Below are positions 37,591-46,984 of a stretch of DNA of 64,000 bases, one piece after another. Both the position numbers and the translations under genes were made by a program. The notes beneath the pieces are model-generated. The model worked only from the letters and a program-made list of their open reading frames with translations. It did no database searches and was not told where the DNA came from. The stretch is from the NCBI RefSeq assembly GCF_021917145.1, contig NC_061067.1, positions 2,679,224-2,743,223 of the forward strand, written 5' to 3'. Numbering within the stretch: the first letter of the stretch is position 1; the number at the start of each line of letters is the position of its first letter. This DNA is from Hypomesus transpacificus. Taxonomy: Eukaryota > Chordata > Actinopteri > Osmeriformes > Osmeridae.

Positions 37591-40500
37591 TCGTGGACCT
37601 CCTACATGACTGACCGCTTTCTTCACATAAACCGCTGTAAGTGCCCATCTCTCGCCCGGGTTAATCTCCTCATACTGGGTACAAACAACACAAGACCACA
37701 GACCTTCTGGCACCTCTCCCAGGAAGTTCAAACAGGGCCGGTCTCTTGCCGGGTCCAGTATCATTTATTTTTGCACGGTAACTATTGGCAACCAATCCCT
37801 CTGGGTTCTGACATCTCCGGTCACAGCTGCATGTTCACAAGTCCGTGCGCTCCACAATCTCTGTGGACGGATCCCACCGGCGACGAGAGGAACGGACACT
37901 TGTTGAATGGGGAGTGCACGTGGAAGAGTGGTTTCAAAGGCTGGGCGTCTGCAGGCCTGGATGGCATGTTTAATGAGTGGGACCTCGCTGAAGGGGAAGT
38001 GGTGCGCATGTCTGGTACAAGAAAAAGACAGGAAGGGGTCTTGCCGTGGTAACGGAACCTTGAAGTTAACAATGTAGCCTATCAGAGGAGTGGGCCTGAT
38101 GTGAGGTGACAGCTCAGTCATCGGCATATCGTAACTTACATGGGGCCGTAATCACGGCTTGCACTCGGATAGGCTGTAGATCGTCCTCAGGTCATTGATT
38201 TGAACTGCGGCACAGTCTATCAGTACGAAGGAGCACGTGTGGCTGGTTTGACCAAGGCAAACAAACCTCTGTGACTGAAACTTTTGCATCGCTATCGGTC
38301 ATCTGCGAGCTGAGCGATAAGCCGCTTTTCTGTGGCTCTGTCCCTTGCGTGACCCGCGGTCAGACAATCAGACAGCACACAGGAAAAGCTTTACCTCCGC
38401 CGGCTCTGCAGCACACCAAACACAGCAAAGGCACGTCTGCTTCACTTAGCTTATGCCAAGGAATGCAGGTCAGTGTGTGTTTAGTGTAATGATTGATCAG
38501 GATATTATCCATGCAACGTGTTCTCTTCACCCCAAAAAATCGGAACTGGCTTTGAAAGTTCTGTTGGCTAGTTAATGAAATCCTGGCAATAGTTTGTAAT
38601 GTAGGAGGATCAGTCTGTGTGTCAATATATGGACACACAGACACAGACTTTGTGTCCATATTTCTATAGAATTTTGGAAATTACAGTAATTCTGGAACCC
38701 CCCCAGGTGCTTCTGCAATGAGTGTTCCACTTCTGCTATGTGTGGTTTAGATTCCATTTTCATTCTGACAGGTTCATACTCGTACCGCTGCTTGCCCTAC
38801 CTCGTCCACAGTGTAGCCTATCAGCCCCCATCAGCCTGTTGCATAACATTGTAAACAGGATGTCCGTCCAGTCCCTGCAGCTACACAACCATCAAATCGT
38901 CTCTATGACCCTCCCACTCTGCACCAGAAGATAGAAGGTAAAAGAGTAACTGTTGAGTAGCTAACTAGCTAACAACAACAGGATGCGTGTCTGTTTGCGT
39001 CCTCCCCGAAAAACGGATTCTGAGCTGAACACATCCCTGAAGAACAAAGGCCCCTGTGAAAACATTAGATGTGAGGGGGGGGGGGGGGTCAGCAATTAGG
39101 TACAAGTTCACACCGCTGGGAAACACAAACTGTGTAGTAAAGTCAAATGATATTAATAGAATCACACACAGAGAGACAGAGAGAGAGAGAAAAAGAAAGA
39201 AATAAGGCAATATAGGAAGACAAAGAGAGCAAGAGAGAGAAACGATTAGATCCCCTTGTGGCCCCCCTAAATGTAGAGTCTGAATGATTATAACAGTAAT
39301 AATATTAACAGGAAGAAAGCTATATGACAACATGAATGGGTAATGTAACTGGCCTCTCAAACAGTACAACCCAAGCCGCAGCTTGGCCCCGCCAGTTGGA
39401 ATCTCTCTGAGTGAGAGAGAGAAAGAGAGAGGCCCCATTCAGATTGAATATGAGTTCACTGAGGGACACGGCTAAACTCCTGTGTTAACAAGAGAAACGT
39501 TGTAACAGCAGCTACCAGGGAAGGACCACAGCCTGTTGTGAGACTTCACCAAGAGACAGAGCGATATGAAATAAGGTTTGTCAGTTAGCTCATGAGAATG
39601 TCCAAATCAGCAGTCGAGTGAGGCTGTTCAGCTCCTCTGTAGAATGGAATCACAGTCAAAAAATGTGTTAGGGTTAGACCATCAATTGCATTGGTCTGGT
39701 TTAATCCCTGTGCTTTCACACAGTCCTCCGTTTAAACCTGCGGGGCTGTTTGGTCCAACTGCAGACTACTCCTGAGGTCTAGAGTCTCATTATATAAACT
39801 GACAAAAGTCACATTTCCTGGAAATAGATCCTCGTGACAACACATTAAAGGAATATTTTCGCTAAAGCTTTAAACAGGAACATGAGCAACACTGCCCTCT
39901 TATCTTCTGACACCACCAACAATGGGAGACAAATCTGTTTTTTTGCAATTTGTATAAGATAATTGATAATCTTTCAGGCCATATTCATCAGCTGTTTTTC
40001 CTTATTGTGGCTCACGGAATAACGGTCAAACGCAACAACTACAATAATAGACTTTAAAGCATGACTGGACATCATACAGCAATCTCTGCAAAACTAGACT
40101 ATATTAATAGTTCCATTAGGCATTATGACACAAAATCCGCAGGGATCCATTCACCTAAACCCCACATTGACTGCATTTCTGTGACTCACTTCGAATCTCC
40201 CAAGTATAGAGAAAAGAAATCCCGCTGGATTAAAGTTGGGATTCACCCTTCATTCAGAGCGATCCCTCGTTTGCTCATCCGAAGCCTGTGTGGAGCACAA
40301 TCTTCCCTTGCGTGGGCTTTGGAACGGGTAGACAGAGAGAAGAGCAAGCGTGCAGTTTCCCTCATATACTCACCGAGTATCCTCATGCTTTCCTGACATC
40401 CCCTTGGGACGTGACTGGTAAAGTAATTAGCGCAGTGCAGCGCTACGCTTAGCTGCCTGGGAAAGTGAGTAACAGAGGATTCAATAAGCATGACCATGTT

Positions 40501-42160
40501 CTACATTAAGACAATAGAAAGAGGCCAGGGATGACATTCTAATCTGAAATTCCTGTAGCTAATTGGACCACAATAGTTTTTCATCCACGAATGACCATGT
40601 GTCTGATGTTTGCCGGTCTATGGAAGCTGTAATTAATGCAGGATGATTGGAGATTTAGGCCTACTAGGAACGCTGGTTAGGGTGTTGGCTGTCTGAGTAA
40701 TGGCTCCTTTGAAACTATTATTTGAGGATTATCTGTATTATACTGTACAGTTAATTCCCTTAGCTTTGCTGGGTTTAGTTTGGGAACAAGTCATTTTTGT
40801 ATCAAAAGAAACAGAATTCAATACCCCCCAGCGTCTTGCAAGTGCCGATATGTGTGAATGACTGTGTTATTTTGTCGGATTTCTCAATCCATCAACAGAA
40901 GTGCAAGTCATCCAATATAGTGTCCATAATTATGGTTGCCTAAAATAAATACAAAAAAATCACCACTGAGAAATGCTACTTTCTTATAGTTCAGTGTACA
41001 GTAGTCTATACTTTGTTGTTTTTTAAAGGCTTGGCTACACACATTTAGTTTGGTTTATTTCATTCATGGGACCGTTCACATTTAGCATTAGTCATTGCTA
41101 GTTATGCAGTGGACCACGTGGTCACATATTTAACCTGTTTTAGGGACTTTCTGAGCGTCCTTCAATGAAAAGTGTTCCTCTTAGTTTCAGCCTCTTCAGT
41201 TAGTACTTAAGAAATTTCAGGGCATTCAAAGCCCCAGGCAACCCAAAGTTCTGACTGGGCCTTGATTAGCATATTTTTCTGTTGAAGTAAGATTCGCTTG
41301 GCATGATGTCCCAGTTGAGGTTGCCAGCGGTGCCAAACACATTGGTATTCCATGGTCGCTTTAGACTAGAAAAGACGCAGTTTTCCACTGTCAGGCGACC
41401 ACATGAATGGATGCAACCATGTTGTCATGGCATTTCACTACATATCACACAATATGATTAGGCTGTCATTTGATTGTAAACGTTGGGAAAATATTATTGT
41501 GTGTTTTCCCATAACCTTTAAATAAAAGCAATGTTCTTCTATGCTGAAGGATGTGAAGGGCAGTGCATGAATTCTCTGTTACAAATTATCTTACTTTCCC
41601 GTGATGACATTTGCAGTAGGCCTTTTGTCTGGCTAGTCATGTAAGGGATTTAAAGTCCAGTATTACATCATGCAGTTTTACGCTACATGTGGATATGAGA
41701 CTTACTTACCAATAGCAACATGTCAGCCATTACTGCACAGGCCAAAGATTAGGCTATCGGTTTCCAATTAATGACTAAAGGAGTCGTAGGCCTAAATGTA
41801 GCCTAATATGAAATGGTCGTTGATAAGCTTTCAAGACAGTAAATGCGAGGCAACTGCAACCCAGCACAATACGATGTTTCAACCCTACTTAAATGAGGTT
41901 TGGCTGCATTTTCACTAAATACAAATTGGGCATTTCCGGGCACTTGTCTCACAGGTGTAACGATTCGAAAATGACATGTTTATCTCTTCGACATTTCGAT
42001 GGTGGAGTTGCAGTTGACATGAGTTTAGCGTAACAAGTATGAGCACATACAAGCCTGTGCTGAAAAGCCCATCCCACCAAGCGACACAGAGCGCACCCGA
42101 CGTGCCTTATTTGGCGAGTCGATGCGTCATTTTCATTCCAGACACAAAAGCCTATTCCAC

Positions 42161-42447
42161 AGATTTATAAAGCTGTCCGCAGCAGAACGGAATTCATTTA
42201 CACTAACAAATTTGAATTACTGACCAAAACCAACCTACAGGAGTGGACCGTGTCTGGATTTAATTGGCCCTGCTAAACAAGACGATATAGCCTTCTGTTG
42301 AATGCTCAATTGCAGTGTTACTTCAGAAAGATACCTTTTGGAAAGCTGCTTGCGTTCACCTGGATAAAGCCTCACCCAAATCTATTTTCAACAGTACTTG
42401 CGCCGACGTTTTACATTCCTCAAAGCAAAATTTTGAAAACTGGAAAA
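42161..42447 (+). promoter_or_regulatory. f3 core promoter and 5' UTR candidate
   Basis: A TATAAAG motif lies at about 42166-42172, some 280 bp before the f3 start codon, and a TGCGTCAT (AP-1/CRE-like) motif lies at 42123-42130. Mammalian F3 is controlled through AP-1, NF-kB and EGR/Sp1 sites; I identified no NF-kB site with confidence. An upstream ATG at 42298 is in frame with the f3 start. Confidence 0.4.
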
Positions 42448-45215
42448 ATGGTTTTCCTTATGACATTGTTTATGACCGTCCTCTTAACAGACATAGCTTC
42501 AGGTATGTAACACTCGTGATTTGTCTAGCAGTCCCTCGGTCGGATTAACTCTATTGTTATTTAATTGTGTTCTGCAGCCTTGCGTAGAGTTTAATACATA
42601 ACATTGAGCATTGAAGTTTACTTTTCTTTTGTATCGTTGTAGGAGAGTATCCAAAGGCACAAAACGTCAGTTGGTCGTCTTTCAACTTCAAAACGCTGCT
42701 TATGTGGAGTCCTAAACCCGTTAACTATTCCTACACAGTTGAATATTCAGTGTAAGTATATATTTTCTCATAGTCCTACTCTCCCAATTTGACAATTTTT
42801 CGCAATACAACAAGTGATTGTTAATTATTAAACAGTGCGTGTAGACCTTAGCCTACACATAATTACACAATGCATGTTCACTACTGTCTGAATGCTTCAT
42901 TGACCTTGAGAATGCTTTTGCGTCTATGTAGGTAACTTGACACTGATACGATTTCAATATTGATCCCTTAAAAGTTTTTACTGTAATTGATGCATCTTTG
43001 TCTGGTTTATAGATCAAGGGGATATGAAGCCCTAAAACAGGTGTAATAAATGTCTAGGAACAAGATAAGAGTTCAGGATATGGTCAAGTTAGAGGTGACA
43101 GTTACTTATTCAGGCTTCAAAACCACGCCCAATGAACGAGCCTAAACGTTCAGAAATCCAATAGTCCAACAGTAAGAAACCCTTTCAGAGTGTTAAAATG
43201 AGGATCTTTCTCGTGTCTCAGCCTCGGTCAGGACAGACAGAGGAACCCCCACTGCATCCGAACCACAGAGACCGAGTGTGACCTGACCACGTCTCTGACG
43301 GACCTGAAGGCCACCTACTCAGCCGACGTCCTCTCAGAACCTCCTCTCGGTGGGACCTCTGACATCATCGAGTTCCCGCACACGAGCTCCGAACGCTTCT
43401 GTCCCTACAAAGACAGTAGGTATACGACCGACCCAACGACCGAACGACTCACTCGACCGCATGCCTTTCATCCGGAGCCCCTGCCTGTCTGAGATGCCTG
43501 TGTCCCCAAGTGTGACTGGTGGCAAGCAAGCGTGACAAACTCCTGTTGTTTCCTCCACATCCAGCTCAAATAGGCAGACCGGAGGTGAAGGTGGAGGTCA
43601 GCGAAGACAAGAGGAAAATCACGCTGCACGTCAAAGACCCTCTCACGGCGTTGTTCAGGGACAGCAGAGCTCTGAGCATCAGGGACGTGTTTGCTGAGGA
43701 CCTCCAGTACAGAGTGACCTACAGGAGGGCTCAGAGCACTGGCAAGGTAGGACCAGGAGGGGGAGTCAAAGGAAAGGGACCTGAGAATGTTGAGAATATT
43801 GAGGTCACGTAGTATTTAGAATTGATCTATTAAGAAATTGGACATTGAAAAACCACGCGGGCCTTTTTTCTTGTCTTTGTAGGCGTCAAGAAAACATTTG
43901 AGAGGAGTAGGACCTAGGTTTCCTATGCACCTGTATACCTGTTGTCATTGCTCCGAATAAGTAAACGCATTCGAGACTTGCAAAGTTGAGCTCACCGATA
44001 GAATGTCCACATTAAAGCTAGTGGGAACATCACAATCTGCCCTGTTTTGGATCTCATCGCGCCCTTCAAATACAAACATGGAAAACAGCAAGTAAATCAA
44101 CCACTGTAACTCCCCCCCCCCCCCCCCCCCCCCCACCTTGGTTCCCCGTCCAGAAAGTGACGACGTCGGAGAGCAGTGTGATCGAGTTGACGGACGTGGA
44201 TCGAGGCCAGAGCTACTGCTTCAACGTGCAGGCCTTCATCCCCTCCCGCTCCCCAGACCAGCAGCTGGGGGAACTCAGCCAAACGGTCTGCTCCCAGGAC
44301 GAAGAAGGAAAGCCCTTCTTTGAAGGTAAGGAGGATGAAATCATGTAGAACAATTATAATCACTTTGCCAATGACAGAAAGACCTTCTCTGGAGTTAAGG
44401 AGGATAAAATAAATCACTTGGAACAGTGGTCTTCAACCCAGGTCCTGGTTTCCCTGCTCCAACATACCTAATTCAAATAACGAGCCATTCATTTGAAGGT
44501 GTGTTGAAAGAGGGGATCTAGAACATGCAGGACAGTGGGCCCTGAGTACCAGGGATGAAGACCTCTGACTCAGCAGAGGTTTTCACCCAAAGCGACGTGA
44601 GGGATTTGAACCTGGGATCTCTCAACCTGCACACAAATGTTCTATCGCTGAGCTATGACTTAGCCAACACTTACCAAGATTTGTAGGGGTTTTGTTGATA
44701 GGGGTGCTGTGTCACTGATCATGACATCATTATTGGTAGAGATTTATCTACAGTGTGTTGTAATGCAAGACGAGCTGAATCGGCACACCCAATCAATTAC
44801 GCCACACGAGTATTGCAAAAAATGTGAACTATGTTTCATTTCTGTTGTGCTCTCCCAGTGTTGTAGCCATCTCTAAGATGTTCTGTCCAGTTCTAGTTCT
44901 TCGCTACATCTAGTTTATGTTCTGGACATTGCCTTGTAACCAAGTTGTGCAGTTTAGCACTTTGTAGGTGAAGAACAACATTCTTCATAGAATTTGTTTT
45001 TGTTCTTGAAAGAATGCAGAACAATATTGGATGTTCTCACTTATCCCTATCACTCTTAATTTACAGAGTATGGGATTGGCGTGATCGCATTTGGCCTCCT
45101 GATCATCATGGCAGTCATAGCTGCGGTCATTGCATTCCCCGTGCTGTATTGCAGAAGGAGCAGGAGGAGAGCCAATCAAAGGGAGAAAGAGGGAGTGCCT
45201 CTCCGCGCTGTGTAG
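42448..45215 (+). CDS. f3: f3: tissue factor, coagulation factor III (6 exons)
   Basis: Tissue factor is the cell-surface receptor and cofactor for factor VIIa that starts blood coagulation. Exons: 42448-42502, 42643-42751, 43222-43415, 43565-43746, 44154-44325 and 45067-45215; junctions are GT-AG with phases 1,2,1,0,1 and the product is 286 aa (human 295 as I recall), with the six-exon layout of the human gene. Seen: a signal peptide ([19 protein letters not shown]); two fibronectin-III modules with [46 protein letters not shown] and [12 protein letters not shown]; cysteine pairs C66/C74 and C202/C226, matching the two human disulphides; one membrane helix (about 240-263); and a basic cytosolic tail starting YCRRSRRR, with a potential palmitoylation cysteine. 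An additional cysteine (C115, in RFCPYKD) has no evident partner. NVS and NYS are glycosylation sequons. AATAAA at 45729-45734 ends a ~0.5 kb 3' UTR. An in-frame upstream ATG (42298) would add 50 residues but would bury the signal peptide. Confidence 0.95.
44111..44134 (+). repeat. Poly(C) run before the f3 exon 5 acceptor
   Basis: A run of about 24 cytosines ends roughly 20 bp before the acceptor at 44153 and appears to serve as its pyrimidine tract. Confidence 0.9.
44561..44672 (-). repeat. tRNA-Cys-like SINE, degenerate
   Basis: Read on the minus strand: TCATAGCTCAGCGATAGAAC (A box), an anticodon-loop-like GTGCAGG with GCA at the anticodon position, then CCAGGTTCAAATCCC (B box), followed by the tail GTCGCTTTGGGTGAAAACCT. 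The order matches a tRNA-Cys gene fused to the CTTTGGATAAAAGCGTCTGC tail used by fish SINEs. The acceptor and anticodon stems no longer pair, so it is not a functional tRNA. It lies in f3 intron 5. Confidence 0.6.
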
Positions 45216-45869
45216 GAGTGCATATCTATGACACCCTTTGGAACAGAAGGAGTGGGAGTGTGTACCTAACACACCCTCTGGGACAGAAAAAAATACACCT
45301 GGATAAGATCCGCCTTTCAAAGGAGGTCTTGGTTCACATTCCTTTGTCAAACACTGGAATCCTCCATTTTGTTTCTGTGAAACCGCGAAATGTATATTTG
45401 AATAGTTTTTAAAAATTATTAACACTTAAATGCTGAAAGATATTTTTAGGTGACTGGTACTGTACATTTACTGCTGTAGTGACAACTACCTTTTTATAAA
45501 CACTCCCTATGGTTCTTATTTAATATATTTGCGTTTTATACTTTCTAACTTAAAGATAATTGGGAAATATTACATGGTTTTGGGAGATTGATGAATTGTA
45601 TTGTGGGAAATCTAATTGCATAGTATATTTTATTTTTGTATTAAAAAAGTTGTTATGGACTTTGCTGCCACTAATGTATTTGTACTTTTTGCTCAAAAAG
45701 GTTTCAATGATCAGTATGTTTCCATCAAAATAAACCTTTAAAATCATTGACAAATTAATGTATAGATGTATTTTATGGAAATATTGAAAAATCTAGGCAA
45801 AGTCATGTGTTGCTTTGTAATGCTGGTCAGAAAGTGGTACTACCCTGGAACATAAACTGGGCTTTCTTG

Positions 45870-46545
45870 TCAGGTTTTGAGGGGTGACCTAGTGGTCACT
45901 CTGTTCACTCTGTGCTCACCTGAAGCGCATCTTTCTATCAGCACTTTTTTCCGTCTTCTCACCACCTGTTCCCTGTTGTGCCCTGATTACACACCTTATC
46001 AGGGGCAAATCTAGGTTCCCACTTTTGAGGGGGCTAAGCGGCCTAGATAAAACCTATTATTTTTCCTGTGACCCAGAAAAACTAGAGGGGTCTGGGGGCA
46101 TGTTCCCCCAGAAGAAATAGTGGGTTTTAGGAAGAGAAATTAACAAATGTATATTTAAAATATGTTTATTTTTTTTGGGGGGGGGCTTATGAAACTTTTG
46201 GGGGGGGGCTCCAAAATAGGGCTAGATACGTCCATGCACCTTATGCATGTCCTGTTTTTCCTCCTTCTTTGCTGAAGAGTTTTGTGGTGTTGATGTGTTT
46301 CATGTCGTGCAATATATTTTCTGTTCCAGCCACGGTGAGACGCATTCCTACCCTTCCCTGGATTTTATGGAAGGCCTTACCGATCCCGGACTTTGCCTGA
46401 ACTGATGACGTTTAACGGATCACCCTTCGGAGTTACCTGCTACGGCTTACTTGTCGTTTTGTTTCCCGAGCCTTCTGCATGTGATTTTCAGTTGTCCATT
46501 AATAAACTTTCCGTTCTGCACTCCTAATTTGGGTTATTTTGTATT
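45870..46545 (+). mobile_element. Retroelement-like segment interrupted by a hAT MITE
   Basis: Sequence on both sides of the hAT insertion (46000-46236) reads as one element once the insertion and one CACCTTAT copy are removed: ...CCCTGATTACACACCTTAT then GCATGTCCTGTTTTTCC... Its 3' part contains CATTAATAAACTTTCC (AATAAA near 46500) and TTGGGTTATTTTG, reminiscent of the R-U5 end of a fish LTR element. I found no clean TG...CA ends or target duplication, so the class is uncertain. It lies between the f3 poly(A) site and the 3' end of the acp5-like gene. Confidence 0.4.
45992..46244. mobile_element. hAT-type MITE with 8 bp target-site duplication
   Basis: A 237 bp element (46000-46236) begins CAGGGGCAAATCTAGG and ends CTAGATACGTCCATG. 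The reverse complement of the right end (CATGGACGTATCTAG) matches the left end at 11 of 15 positions, including ATCTAG. It is flanked by identical 8 bp copies CACCTTAT at 45992-45999 and 46237-46244, the duplication length of hAT elements. There is no transposase frame; two G-runs and the phrase GGGTCTGGGGGCATG occur inside. Confidence 0.85.
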
Positions 46546-46718
46546 TGACCACCCTCTGGTGGTCAAATTACATACGTAAAAAAAGATAGTTCTATCACTT
46601 CGAACATTTTCAATTCATACTTGAAATGTACAATCAAGTGGTTCACAGTTTAAAACATAAAACACCATAATTGACGTGTTTATAATAAAAAAAATGACAA
46701 GTCACAATAACATTCACA

Positions 46719-46932
46719 TACAGTACGTACAGGTCTGTCCAAAAGTCTTAGGCACCTAATTTTACATAAATATTATCTTACATATTCATGCTTTGTCTTC
46801 TGAATCACTACCGTAAAGTATAAAGTGCAACGTTGAGAACCTTTTTGTTTCGTTTCATTATTTCCCAAAGTATTTTTGTTTTACTTCAAGTATTTAATTT
46901 GTATTTGTGCCTAAGACATTTGCACAGTACAA
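46719..46932. mobile_element. Tc1/mariner-like MITE
   Basis: The left end includes CTGTCCAAAAGTCTTAGGCAC and the right end, reversed, GTACTGTGCAAATGTCTTAG; both are versions of the fish terminal repeat ACTGTGCAAAAGTCTTAGGCA. The ~210 bp interior is AT-rich and non-coding. It lies just past the stop codon of the acp5-like gene, so its 3' UTR may run into or end before it. A relative sits in abcd3 intron 17 (53943-54121). Confidence 0.65.
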
Positions 46933-46984
46933 TATATGCAACACTGGAAACACAGCTGACTACCCACTCAGGCCTCTTAATTGT

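Noticed and set aside
37588..38052. 154 aa plus-strand open frame
   Set aside because: It begins at a retroposon tail and has no recognisable domain or exon structure.
38965..39438. 157 aa minus-strand open frame
   Set aside because: Driven by a GA-rich low-complexity stretch; composition Ser/Leu-rich and unlike any family I know.
44593..44660. Functional tRNA-Cys gene
   Set aside because: A and B boxes and a GCA anticodon are visible, but the acceptor and anticodon stems do not pair and a SINE tail follows.
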